A stretch of 64,000 bases of DNA from NCBI GenBank assembly GCA_020881835.1, contig CP052876.1:2418001-2482000 (forward strand). The letters are read 5' to 3'. Positions 1 through 9,473 of the stretch are shown in pieces. The stretch comes from Kineosporiaceae bacterium SCSIO 59966. GTDB taxonomy: Bacteria > Actinomycetota > Actinomycetes > Actinomycetales > SCSIO-59966. Each line of letters opens with the position of its first letter. Position 1 is the stretch's first letter. Under the pieces are notes generated by a model. That model saw only the letters and a list, made by a program, of their open reading frames with translations, made no database searches and was not told the origin of the DNA. Position numbers and translations under genes: made by a program.

Positions 1-1
1 G

Positions 2-367
2 ATCTCCGCGGGCGTCGTCGTCGGGGACGGCACGGACGTCGGCGGCGGCGCGTCCATCATGGGCACCCTGTCCGGCGGCGGCACGGAGGTGATCTCCGTG
101 GGGGCCCGGTGCCTGCTCGGCGCGAACAGCGGCATCGGCATCTCCCTCGGTGACGACTGCGTCGTCGAGGCGGGGTGCTACGTCACCGCCGGCTCGAAGG
201 TGCTCCTGCACGACGGTGGCGGCGGGCAGCCGCGGACGGTCCGGGCTGCCGAGCTGTCCGGCTCCTCCGGGCTGCAGCTGTGGCGCAACTCCCTGACCGG
301 CGCCCTCGAGGCGCGGCCCCGCGCCGGCCGGCGGGTGGAGCTGAACCCGGCCCTGCACGCCAACTGA
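2..367 (+). CDS. dapD: 2,3,4,5-tetrahydropyridine-2,6-dicarboxylate N-succinyltransferase, C-terminal part
   Basis: This is the 3' end of a gene that begins left of the window. DapD transfers succinyl from succinyl-CoA to tetrahydrodipicolinate in the succinylase branch of lysine and diaminopimelate synthesis, in the cytoplasm. The 121 visible residues are glycine- and valine-rich hexapeptide repeats (for example [18 protein letters not shown]) typical of a left-handed beta helix. They are followed by the family motif [19 protein letters not shown] and the C-terminal [15 protein letters not shown] segment. The dapC transaminase of the same branch lies about 1.6 kb downstream on the other strand, which supports the call. 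The start lies outside the window. Confidence 0.88.
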   Translation: MSAGVVVGDGTDVGGGASIMGTLSGGGTEVISVGARCLLGANSGIGISLGDDCVVEAGCYVTAGSKVLLHDGGGGQPRTVRAAELSGSSGLQLWRNSLTGALEARPRAGRRVELNPALHAN

Positions 368-561
368 GGGAGACGGCACCCCGCCAAGGCACTCCCCCCA
401 CCACAGAATGCTGGATTCAGCACCACATCGTCGGCGTGTCGCGCCAACAACCCAGCATTCTGCACGTGGGGGGTGGGCGCCCAAGGGTGGCGGGATTGCA
501 TGATCACGGAGGGGGCGGGTGGTGGGGTTGGGCAAGACTCGGCGCGAAGGCCTGGCAGGGC
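368..561. repeat. Intergenic palindrome plus GATTGCATGATCA repeat between convergent genes
   Basis: This is the gap between the 3' ends of dapD and citrate synthase. It contains an 11-bp perfect inverted repeat, CAGAATGCTGG at 404-414 and CCAGCATTCTG at 452-462, enclosing 37 bases. It is followed at 487-508 by one copy of a second unit, the reverse complement of TGATCATGCAATCCCGCCAC. Both motifs recur at 52086-52385, also between convergent genes. The loop half CGGCGTGTCGCGCCA is shared by both loci. I see no gene here. A bidirectional terminator or a REP-like mobile repeat are both possible. Confidence 0.75.
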
Positions 562-1848
<1,287 letters not shown>

Positions 1849-1961
1849 CGGGCGGTCTCCTCGCGGTGGCTCGGTAGCGGTTCCGGTGCGCGACGTCGTG
1901 GTGGGACGTCGTCGGCCTGCGCCGACGCTACCCGCCGGATTCAGCCCGCCGCCAACCGGGG

Positions 1962-3077
1962 TCAAGGGCTGGTCAAACGCTCCGCGGCCGCCGCGACCCG
2001 CTCGTCCGCGGCGGTCAGCGCGACCCGTACGTGCCGGGCGCCGCTCGGGCCGTAGAACGTCCCCGGCGCGACGAGCACGCCCCGCGCGGCGAGCCAGCCG
2101 ACGGACGCCCAGGCGTCCTCGTCCCGGGTGGCCCACAGGTAGAGGCCCGCCTCGGAGTCGTCCACGCGGAACCCCGCCCGCTCCAGGGCCGGCAGCAGCA
2201 GCGCCCGCCGGGTCCGGTAGCGCTCCTTCTGACGCCGCACGGACGCGTCGTCGCCGAGTGCGGCGACCATGGCCGCCTGCACCGGGGCGGGCACGATCAT
2301 CCCGGCGTGCCGGCGGATCTCGAGCAGCCGTCGGACGATCGCCGGGTCGCCGGCGACGAAGCCGGCCCGGTAGCCGGCCAGGTTCGACTGCTTGGACAGC
2401 GAGTACACGACGAGCAGGCCCTCGACCGACCCGCCGGTGACCCGGGGATCGAGCAGGCTCGGCACGACCTCGCGGTCATAGGGCGGGGTCCACCCCAGCT
2501 CGGCGTAGCACTCGTCGCTGGCGACCACGACGCCGCGGGCGCGGGCCCACTCGACGACCTTGGCGAGGTGGTCGACGCCGAGCACGCGGCCGGTCGGGTT
2601 GGACGGGGTGTTGAGCCACATCAGCTGGACCCGTCGTGGTCCGATCCGGGCGGTGCCGTCAGCGGGAAGCGCGGTGGCGCCGGCGAGCCGGGCGCCCACG
2701 TCGTAGGTCGGGTAGGCGACCTCCGGGTGGACGACGACGTCTCCGGGACCCAGGCCGAGGAGAGTGGGCAGCCACGCGACGAGCTCCTTGGAGCCGATCG
2801 TCGGCAGCACGCCGTCCGGGTCCAGCGCCGGTACCCGGCGCCGCCGGGTGAACCAGTCGCTCACCGCCTCCCGCAGTTGCGGCGTCCCCCAGGTCTGCGG
2901 GTACCCGGGGGCGTCCGCGGCCTCCCGAAGCGCCTCGCGGACGACGTCCGGGGTGGGGTCGACGGGCGTGCCGACGGACAGGTCGACGACGCCGTCCGGG
3001 TGCGCGCGCGCCGTCCGCCCGAACGGGACGAGGGCGTCCCACGGGAAGTCAGGGAGGGTGCGCGGCCCGATGGTCAG
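1962..3077 (-). CDS. dapC: Succinyldiaminopimelate transaminase (PLP aminotransferase class I/II)
   Basis: This enzyme converts N-succinyl-2-amino-6-oxopimelate to N-succinyl-LL-diaminopimelate, next to the DapD step. The family N-terminal stretch LPDFPWDALVPFGRTARAHP is followed by VDLSVGTPVDPTPD. Fold-type I features are visible: WLNTPSNPTGRV, the aspartate in VASDECYAELGW, and the PLP lysine in VYSLSKQSNLAGYR. No ATG, GTG or TTG lies at the expected N-terminus. The best position is a CTG at 3077 that overlaps the TGA of the upstream ferredoxin gene (CTGA), giving 371 residues. Start assignment is therefore uncertain. It is very probably cotranscribed with fdxA. Confidence 0.9.
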   Translation of the reverse strand: MTIGPRTLPDFPWDALVPFGRTARAHPDGVVDLSVGTPVDPTPDVVREALREAADAPGYPQTWGTPQLREAVSDWFTRRRRVPALDPDGVLPTIGSKELVAWLPTLLGLGPGDVVVHPEVAYPTYDVGARLAGATALPADGTARIGPRRVQLMWLNTPSNPTGRVLGVDHLAKVVEWARARGVVVASDECYAELGWTPPYDREVVPSLLDPRVTGGSVEGLLVVYSLSKQSNLAGYRAGFVAGDPAIVRRLLEIRRHAGMIVPAPVQAAMVAALGDDASVRRQKERYRTRRALLLPALERAGFRVDDSEAGLYLWATRDEDAWASVGWLAARGVLVAPGTFYGPSGARHVRVALTAADERVAAAAERLTSP

Positions 3078-3400
3078 GCGCCCTGGCCCTGCGGCGGCAG
3101 GGCCGCGATGATCGGGTGGTCCTTGGGGATGACACCGAGCTTGGCAGCACCACCGGGCGAGCCGAGGTCGTCGAAGAACTCCACGTTGGCCTTGTAGTAC
3201 TCCGCCCACTGCTCGGGGACGTCGTCCTCGTAGTAGATCGCCTCGACCGGGCACACCGGCTCGCAGGCCCCGCAGTCGACGCACTCGTCGGGGTGGATGT
3301 ACAGCGAGCGCTCACCCTCGTAGATGCAGTCGACCGGGCACTCCTCGACGCAGGCTCGGTCCTTGACGTCGACGCACGGCTGGGCGATCACGTAGGTCAC
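3074..3400 (-). CDS. fdxA: Seven-iron ferredoxin (3Fe-4S/4Fe-4S)
   Basis: This is a small electron carrier of 108 residues. Cysteines lie in CVDVKDRACVEECPVDCIY and in the 4Fe-4S motif CVDCGACEPVCP, the arrangement of actinobacterial FdxA proteins. The C-terminal half (YYEDDVPEQWAEYYKANVEF) is also characteristic. The start is GTG at 3400 with GAGGAGG 7-8 bases upstream. The open frame extends further upstream without family similarity. It precedes dapC, overlapping it by a few bases, a pairing that is common in actinobacteria. It is divergent from the AtoE-like gene at 3639. Confidence 0.95.
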   Translation of the reverse strand: MTYVIAQPCVDVKDRACVEECPVDCIYEGERSLYIHPDECVDCGACEPVCPVEAIYYEDDVPEQWAEYYKANVEFFDDLGSPGGAAKLGVIPKDHPIIAALPPQGQGA

Positions 3401-3638
3401 GGCAGTCCTCCTCGCGGGCCTGGCGGCCGCTCCGGTGCTCAGCGCCCCGGCTGTCCGGCCGGGGAACCCGTCCAGTATCCCCGACGGGGCCGCTCCCGTC
3501 GTGCCCCGGGGGGCGGTGTCGTCGGTCGTCGCCCGCCGGACGGCGAGACGCGACGCCGCCGGACGGCTCCGGCCTTCCGCTACCGGCCGGTAGCAATCAT
3601 GCTCCCTGTCGTTTCCGCCGGAACCGGGAGGACTTGTC
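3401..3638. promoter_or_regulatory. Divergent intergenic region between fdxA and the AtoE-like gene
   Basis: These 238 bases should carry promoters for both fdxA (leftward) and the fatty-acid transporter (rightward). The only elements I can place are Shine-Dalgarno sequences at each edge (GAGGAGG before fdxA, GGGAGGA before 3639). No convincing sigma-70-like hexamers or operator palindromes stand out. Confidence 0.35.
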
Positions 3639-5048
3639 ATGCTTCGGACGTTGTCGCGGCCTCTGGTGGCCGGTGTGGAGCGCTGGTTGCCGAGCGCGCT
3701 GGTGTTCGCGGTGGTCCTCACCGGCGTCGTCGCCGTGCTCGCCCTCGCTCTCACCGACGCAGCCCCGGTAGAGGTCCTGCGGGGGTGGGGCGACGGCCTG
3801 ACCGGACTGCTCGCCTTCATGACCCAGATGGCGCTGATCCTGCTGCTCGGCTACACGCTGGCGAACACCCGTCAGGTGGGCCGGCTCCTGGTCCGGGCCG
3901 GCTCGCTGCCCCGCACCCCGGTACAGGCGTATGCAGGGGTCACCCTGGCCGCGGCCCTCGGCTCCCTGATCTCCTGGGGGCTCGGGCTGGTGGTCGGCGC
4001 GCTGCTGGCTAAGGAGGTGGCCCGCCAGGGTCGGGCCCGCGGGATGCGGTTGCACTTCCCGCTGCTGGTGGCCTGCGGGTACGCCGGCTACGTGGTCTGG
4101 CACATGGGTTACTCCGGCTCGGGGCCGCTGGCGGCCGCCACCCCGGGCTCGTTCGTCGAGGAGCAGATCGGCCGGACGATCCCGGTGACCGAGACGATCT
4201 TCGCGCCGTGGAACCTCGTCGCGATCGTGGTCACCGTGGTGGTCGTGGTGGCCGCGATGGCGTCGCTGCGCCCGCGGGCCGAGGACGACGTCGTCGAGCT
4301 GCCGGCGGACGCCGACGAACCGGCCACGACCGGGTCGGCCAAGTCCACAGCCGGGTCACCGGCCGCGTCGTCGACCGGGTCGGTCACCGCCGCGACGGCC
4401 GACGCCGCCACCCCGCTGACCCCCGCGGACCGGGTGGACCGCTCCCGGGTGATCACGACGGCGGCCGGCCTGGCCCTGGCTGCCTACCTCGTCGCGTACT
4501 TCGCCCAGGAGGGCTTCGCGCTGACCCTGGACATCGTCAACTGGACCTTCCTGGCCGCGATCCTGCTGCTGGTGCGCTCACCGGTGGAGCTCGGAGCGCT
4601 CGTGGCGGACGCAGCTCGCAACGTCGGGGACATCCTCCTGCAGTTCCCGCTGTACGCCGGGATCCTCGGGATCATGACGACGAGCGGGCTGATCACCGTG
4701 TTCAGCGACTTCTTCGTCGACCTGGCCTCCCCGACCACGCTGGGGCTGTGGGCGTTCCTGTCCGGGGGGCTGGTCAACATGTTCATCCCCAGCGGCGGCG
4801 GGCAGTTCGCCGTCCAGGCGCCGGTCTTCCTGCAGGCGGCCGAGCAGCTCGGCGTGGCACCCGAGGTGGTAGTGATGGGCATCGCCTACGGGGACCAGTG
4901 GACCAACATGATCCAACCGTTCTGGGCTCTTCCGGTTCTCGCCATCGCCCGGCTCGGGATCCGCGACATCCTCGGTTACACGACGATCGCCCTGCTCGTC
5001 ACCGGGGTGGTGTTCGCCGGCACGATGCTGCTCGTCGGGGCGGGCTGA
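3639..5048 (+). CDS. Short-chain fatty acid transporter, AtoE family
   Basis: This is a polytopic membrane protein of 469 residues resembling AtoE/TIGR00366 carriers for acetoacetate, butyrate and other short-chain acids. It has about ten to eleven hydrophobic segments. The recognisable blocks are RVGDGLTGLLAFM-like WGDGLTGLLAFMTQMALILL near residue 55, the central SGGLVNMFIPSGGGQFAVQ, and the C-terminal YGDQWTNMIQPFWALPVLA. A Thr/Ala/Ser-rich hydrophilic loop near residues 215-265 interrupts the middle and looks like a lineage-specific insertion. ATG at 3639 follows GGGAGGACTTGTC. It converges with the VanW gene. Substrate is inferred from family only. Confidence 0.85.
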   Translation: MLRTLSRPLVAGVERWLPSALVFAVVLTGVVAVLALALTDAAPVEVLRGWGDGLTGLLAFMTQMALILLLGYTLANTRQVGRLLVRAGSLPRTPVQAYAGVTLAAALGSLISWGLGLVVGALLAKEVARQGRARGMRLHFPLLVACGYAGYVVWHMGYSGSGPLAAATPGSFVEEQIGRTIPVTETIFAPWNLVAIVVTVVVVVAAMASLRPRAEDDVVELPADADEPATTGSAKSTAGSPAASSTGSVTAATADAATPLTPADRVDRSRVITTAAGLALAAYLVAYFAQEGFALTLDIVNWTFLAAILLLVRSPVELGALVADAARNVGDILLQFPLYAGILGIMTTSGLITVFSDFFVDLASPTTLGLWAFLSGGLVNMFIPSGGGQFAVQAPVFLQAAEQLGVAPEVVVMGIAYGDQWTNMIQPFWALPVLAIARLGIRDILGYTTIALLVTGVVFAGTMLLVGAG

Positions 5049-5096
5049 CGCGCTCCACCAGGGGCCCTGCGCCAGGTCCGCCGGGGCCGGGTCGGG

Positions 5097-6857
5097 TCAC
5101 TCCGACGGGACCGGCTCGCAGACGACCTCGTCCTGCGGGACGTACCGGGTCCGGAACTCCTCGGTGCGCTGCACGACGCCGTCCCTGACGAGCTCACGGG
5201 TGACGGTGACGTCGAACCCGGGCGCCGGGGACTGGGGCACGCAGTCCTCGTCGGTGATGACGATGCGCTCGGGCTCGGTGACGTTGCGCCGCTCGGACTT
5301 CGTGGCCCGCACCTCGTCCCACACCTTGGTCCCCCAGAACCGGGTGTGCACCCGCCCGCCGGCGACCCAGGCCTCGATGAGCACCCCGGTCGAGGTGTTG
5401 TTGCGGAACTTCAGGTCGATGTTCGGCCAGTTGACCGTCGCCTCGCGGCCCTCGGGGTAGCGGGAGATGTAGAACGAGTGCGTCTTGTGCTCGACGTCCT
5501 CGAGACCGGCGAAGAACATCCCGTTGAACAGGGTCGTCGCGACCTGCGACACTCCGCCACCGGTCGCCTCTGCGAGCCGGCCGTTGATGATGACCCCGGC
5601 CTCGTTGTAGCCCTTGGCGGCGGTGCGCTGCCCCAGGGTGCCGTTGAGGCTGAACGTCTCCCCGGGCAGCAGGAGGGTGCCGTTCACCGTCGACGTGGCG
5701 ATGCGCAGGTTCTCGGTGCGAGCCGCGTCGGGCGGGTGCGGCGTGGAGAACTCGGAGATGACCTCGGTGACACCGAGCGCCTCGACCTCGGCAGTCGTGA
5801 CGTCAGGCTCGGCGGGCACGAGCTCGACGGTGGCGGTGCGCTCCGGCGTCGGCAGGGCGGCGAGCGCGGCCTCGGCCAGACCCTCCGGGTCCAGCGTCGT
5901 GCCCGGGACGGCGGGGACGACGACGGGGGCGCCGTCCTCGATCCGGATGCTCGCGTCCTGGGCCGGAGTGACCAGGTCGCCGTCGGCGCCGAGCACCGCA
6001 GCGGCCAGCACCTCGCCGTCCACCTGCGGCTCCAGCCGCCCGTCGACGGGCACCATGCTCAGTGCCGGCGTGACCGCGCTGGGTTCGAGCCGCACCGACC
6101 GGTCCCCGGCGAGGACGGTCAGCGGGCCGGCCGTTGCAGGCACGGCGAAGGAGCTCATCGCCTCAGCAACGGCGTCGGAGCCCACCTGCGGGTCGGTGAC
6201 CTCGGCCGGCAGCTCGAGCGGTCGGGGACCGTCGAGCCAGGAGGTGGCCAGGACGTCGGCCGCGCCGTCCCGGTCCAGCACCCGGCCCTGCTGGGCCTGG
6301 GTCGCCTCGGCCACCCCGTCGGCGAAGGTGACTGCGCCCTCGACGACCTCGGCGTCGACCTCGGCCGCGAGCGCGTCGACACTCGCCTGCAGGGCGGCCT
6401 CGTCAACGACCGTCTGCGGTTCGACGCTGCTGTCACCGGCTACGTGCCGCCACATCTGCCGGGGGTCGAGGGTGAAGCCGACGAGCCGGTCGACGGTGCC
6501 CTCCAGGTCGGCCTGCAGCCCGGCGCGGGCCGGGTCGACGGCAGTCTCCGCGGTGCCGACGCGCACAGGGACCGGTGCGGTGAGCTCGTCGTGCAGGCGG
6601 GTGGTGAGCCGCTCGACGGCGGTGTCCCGGGACATGTGCCCGATCTGGACGCCGGCGACCTCCACCCCGGCCGGAACCCGCCCGGAGAGCGCCCAGGCGG
6701 CCGCCCCGTACGAGACCGCGAGCACGACGAGCACGCCGAGCAGCACCCAGGGCCAGGACCGCGGCCGCCTCCCGGCGGCAGGCACCGTTCGGCTCTCGTC
6801 GGTGATCACACGGGCAATGGTAAAGGGACGGTCATCCGGCAGTCCGCGCGGCGCCAC
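5097..6857 (-). CDS. VanW family protein with putative peptidoglycan-binding domains
   Basis: This is a membrane-anchored surface protein of up to 586 residues. A short basic N-terminus is followed by one transmembrane helix (WPWVLLGVLVVLAVSYGAAA). Two repeated segments follow, of the kind seen in YoaR/VanW proteins (PG_binding_4-like), and then the VanW domain: FSTPHPPDAARTENLRIA, GETFSLNGTLGQRT and ATGGGVSQVATTLFNG. VanW was named from vancomycin-resistance clusters, but its biochemical role is not established, and no van genes occur nearby. The start is ambiguous. GTG at 6857 gives the longest form, and GTG at 6809 gives a 570-residue form closer to the helix. Neither has a clear ribosome binding site. 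Confidence 0.85.
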   Translation of the reverse strand: MAPRGLPDDRPFTIARVITDESRTVPAAGRRPRSWPWVLLGVLVVLAVSYGAAAWALSGRVPAGVEVAGVQIGHMSRDTAVERLTTRLHDELTAPVPVRVGTAETAVDPARAGLQADLEGTVDRLVGFTLDPRQMWRHVAGDSSVEPQTVVDEAALQASVDALAAEVDAEVVEGAVTFADGVAEATQAQQGRVLDRDGAADVLATSWLDGPRPLELPAEVTDPQVGSDAVAEAMSSFAVPATAGPLTVLAGDRSVRLEPSAVTPALSMVPVDGRLEPQVDGEVLAAAVLGADGDLVTPAQDASIRIEDGAPVVVPAVPGTTLDPEGLAEAALAALPTPERTATVELVPAEPDVTTAEVEALGVTEVISEFSTPHPPDAARTENLRIATSTVNGTLLLPGETFSLNGTLGQRTAAKGYNEAGVIINGRLAEATGGGVSQVATTLFNGMFFAGLEDVEHKTHSFYISRYPEGREATVNWPNIDLKFRNNTSTGVLIEAWVAGGRVHTRFWGTKVWDEVRATKSERRNVTEPERIVITDEDCVPQSPAPGFDVTVTRELVRDGVVQRTEEFRTRYVPQDEVVCEPVPSE

Positions 6858-6872
6858 CGCAGGGCACGGTGG

Positions 6873-7397
6873 TCACCGCAGGGCACGGTAGGAGCTGCGG
6901 TGGTACACGAGCGGCCCGTGCCCGTCCGCGGCCAGACCGACGTCCAGTACCTCGCCCACGACGATGACGTGGTCCCCGGCGGTGTGCGCCGCCGTGGTGC
7001 GGCACTCCAGCGTGGCCAGCGACGTGTCGACGAGGGCGACTCCAGTGGCCGGTCCGCGGTGGTGCGGGACGGGGTCGAGCTGGCCGACCAGCGGCCGGCC
7101 CGGGGTCGCCAGCCACTCCGCGGTGCCGCGACCCCGCTCGTCGAGCACGCTGACTCCCCACACGCCCGAGTCCAGGACGGCGTCGTGGAACCGGGAGTCC
7201 TGCTCGACGCAGACAAGCACGAGCAGCGGGTCCAGCGACACCGAGGTGAAGGCGTTCGCGGTCATCGCATGGTCCTGGGCCCCGGCGAAGGTGGACACGA
7301 CGCACACCCCGGTCACGAAACGGCCGACGGCCCGGCGGAACTCCGCGACGTCGACGTCACTCGGCCCCGGGCTCGGGGCAGCGGTCGGGTCAGCCAC
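6873..7397 (-). CDS. Flavin reductase family protein (FMN-binding split barrel)
   Basis: This 174-residue protein looks like an NAD(P)H:flavin oxidoreductase of the HpaC/flavin_reduct family, which usually supplies reduced FMN to monooxygenases. Family landmarks are FRRAVGRFVTGVCVVST near the N-terminus, AMTANAFTSVSLDPLLVLVC (flavin phosphate-binding area), and the C-terminal DHVIVVGEVLDVGL. The start GTG at 7397 is preferred because homology begins there, and an upstream extension would run into the protease gene ending at 7421. No monooxygenase partner is visible nearby, so the physiological acceptor is unknown. Confidence 0.85.
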   Translation of the reverse strand: MADPTAAPSPGPSDVDVAEFRRAVGRFVTGVCVVSTFAGAQDHAMTANAFTSVSLDPLLVLVCVEQDSRFHDAVLDSGVWGVSVLDERGRGTAEWLATPGRPLVGQLDPVPHHRGPATGVALVDTSLATLECRTTAAHTAGDHVIVVGEVLDVGLAADGHGPLVYHRSSYRALR

Positions 7398-7420
7398 CCG
7401 GTCAGCGTACGCGCGGCCGT

Positions 7421-9394
7421 TCAGCCGGCCGCCGGACGTCCCTGCGGCTCCCGCAGGTCGATGACCTCCGGCGCCGGTTCGCCCTCCACAGCGGCGACCG
7501 CGGCGGCGGCGTCCCGCAGCACGTCGGTGATCTCGTGCCCGATGAGCTCGTGCCGCTCCACGAGCGCGTCCCGCAGGGCCGCGACGAGGTGGTGGTTCTG
7601 CTCGAGCAGCTCGCGCACGTGCTGCTTCTGGTCGTGCAGCAGCTCCTCGACCATCCGGCGGCCGCCGGCGTCGCCGAGCACCCGGGCGACGAGGTTGGCC
7701 CCGGACAGGCCGCTGGTCTCGATGGCGGCGAACGACACCAGTGTGTCGCACATGCCGGCCGCGCCCACCATCTGCGCGGCGACGTTCGTGGCGTAGTGCA
7801 GGTCACCGCTGGGGCCGGTGGACACGTCCCCGAAGAACAGCTCCTCGGCGACCTGCCCGCCGAAGGCGATCCGGATCAGGGCGAGCAGCTCGCTGCGCGA
7901 GCGGGTGTAGACGTCCTCGGTGTCCCCGTGGGCGAGCAGACCGAGCGCACCGGCCCGCTTGACGATGGTGAGGATCTCCAGGCGGCGGTGCGGGGCCAGC
8001 AGGTGCGCCACGGTGGCGTGCCCGGCCTCGTGCGTGGCGATCAGCCGGGTCTCGTGCTCGGTGTAGCCGACGGGCTGCCCGAGGCCGACCTCCACCACGA
8101 GCCGGGCGTGCTCGATGTCGGTCCAGCTCATCGTCGCGGCGCCCCGGCGGACGGCGTTCACGAGCGCCTCGTCGAGGAGGTGCTCGATCATCACCGGGCT
8201 GTACCCCTGGGTCACCCCGGCGAGGGCGTCGCGCCGCTCGTCGGTGTCGAGCTCGGCCTCGTGCGCCTTGCGGGTGAGGAAGTGGTCGACGATCTCCCGG
8301 CGGCCGCGCTTGTCGGGCAGGTCGAAGGTGAGCCGGCGGTCGAACCGCCCCGGACGCAGCAGCGCGGGATCGAGGCTGTCGGCCCGGTTCGTCGCGGCGA
8401 TGATCATGACGTCGACCGGCTCGGTCCGGGGCCGGCGGACCTGGCGAGCGGCGGGGAGCAGGAGGTTGACCGCGTCGGTTGCCCGGCCCCGGACCTTCTG
8501 CCACCCGGTCGGCTCGTCGAAGGACTGCATCTGGACGAGCAGCTCGTTGACGACTCCGCCGACGCCCTCGCTGACGGCCCGGTGGACCAGGGTGCCGGCG
8601 GGCAGGCTGCCGAGAGCCAGGGTCCCGGCCGGCAGACCGAGCGAGGGCAGCCCCTCCAGGCCACCGCAACCCGGCGTCACCGACAGCTGCCTGACCGCGG
8701 GACTGAGCCCGGCGGGGGCGGGGACGGCGCTCATCCCCCCTCGGACGGTGGCGATGGCGTCGATCTCCTCGATGAACCCGATGGCGCCGCCCTCGGTCCG
8801 GGCCGCCTTGCGCAGCGCCTTGAAGTACGACCGGATCTTGCGGGCGGTGGCGCCGTAGTACATGGACTGGAACGAGGTGCCGGACACGAACAGGAACGGC
8901 ACCCCGGCCTCGGCAGCCATCGCCTTGGCCATGTGCGTCTTGCCGGTGCCGGGCGGTCCCTCGAACAGCAGGCCCCGCCGCGGCGTGCCGCCCATGTCGC
9001 GGCGGAAGGTGCGCCCGGCGAGGAACAGGTCGAGCGAGCGCTGGACGTCCTCCTTGACCGGGGCGAGCCCCTTGACGTCGTCCATCCGGACGTCGATCTG
9101 CTCGGGCCGGTAGGTGACGTGCGGTGAGCGGCCGGCGACGACCGTGGTGCTGAGCAGGACGACGATGAGGACGACGAAGAACAGCCCCGCCATGAGGTAC
9201 AGCGGGTCGATCGCAGGCAGCCGGGGGGCCCCGACCGGGTCGCCGGTCAGCAGCCGCCACCACAACCAGATGGCGAAGGGGGACAGCAGGACGGCGATCC
9301 GCAGCAGGCGGCGCTGCCGGTTGCGCTCCCGGACGCGGCCGACGTCGGCGCGCTCACGCAGCGGCAGGGGCGGGGCAGCAGCGTCGACGGGCAC
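7421..9394 (-). CDS. FtsH-like membrane AAA+ zinc metalloprotease
   Basis: This is an ATP-dependent membrane protease related to FtsH, 657 residues long. The order is two transmembrane helices (about 32-52 and 62-86) with almost no loop between them, Walker A GPPGTGKT (146-153), Walker B GFIEEIDAI (206-214), the second region of homology with RPGRFDRR near 347-354, and the zinc site HEAGH (455-459). The third ligand is likely the Asp in STGPSGDL. It differs from true FtsH in three ways. It lacks the ~70-residue periplasmic domain. The first Walker B acid is Glu, not Asp. An insertion of roughly 60 residues sits between Walker B and the second region of homology. The GTG start at 9394 follows GGAGG. 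The catalytic residues suggest it is active. Its substrate is unknown. Confidence 0.85.
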   Translation of the reverse strand: MPVDAAAPPLPLRERADVGRVRERNRQRRLLRIAVLLSPFAIWLWWRLLTGDPVGAPRLPAIDPLYLMAGLFFVVLIVVLLSTTVVAGRSPHVTYRPEQIDVRMDDVKGLAPVKEDVQRSLDLFLAGRTFRRDMGGTPRRGLLFEGPPGTGKTHMAKAMAAEAGVPFLFVSGTSFQSMYYGATARKIRSYFKALRKAARTEGGAIGFIEEIDAIATVRGGMSAVPAPAGLSPAVRQLSVTPGCGGLEGLPSLGLPAGTLALGSLPAGTLVHRAVSEGVGGVVNELLVQMQSFDEPTGWQKVRGRATDAVNLLLPAARQVRRPRTEPVDVMIIAATNRADSLDPALLRPGRFDRRLTFDLPDKRGRREIVDHFLTRKAHEAELDTDERRDALAGVTQGYSPVMIEHLLDEALVNAVRRGAATMSWTDIEHARLVVEVGLGQPVGYTEHETRLIATHEAGHATVAHLLAPHRRLEILTIVKRAGALGLLAHGDTEDVYTRSRSELLALIRIAFGGQVAEELFFGDVSTGPSGDLHYATNVAAQMVGAAGMCDTLVSFAAIETSGLSGANLVARVLGDAGGRRMVEELLHDQKQHVRELLEQNHHLVAALRDALVERHELIGHEITDVLRDAAAAVAAVEGEPAPEVIDLREPQGRPAAG

Positions 9395-9473
9395 GACCAG
9401 CCTCCAGGCCGACTCAGAGGGATGTGAGGCCAACTCAGACGGATGTGCCAGGCATACCCCCCGTGCCGCGCGG

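Noticed and set aside
5097-6857. Vancomycin-resistance locus
   Set aside because: Only a VanW-domain protein is present, with no vanH, vanA or vanX ligase-type genes. VanW proteins are common in species without this resistance.
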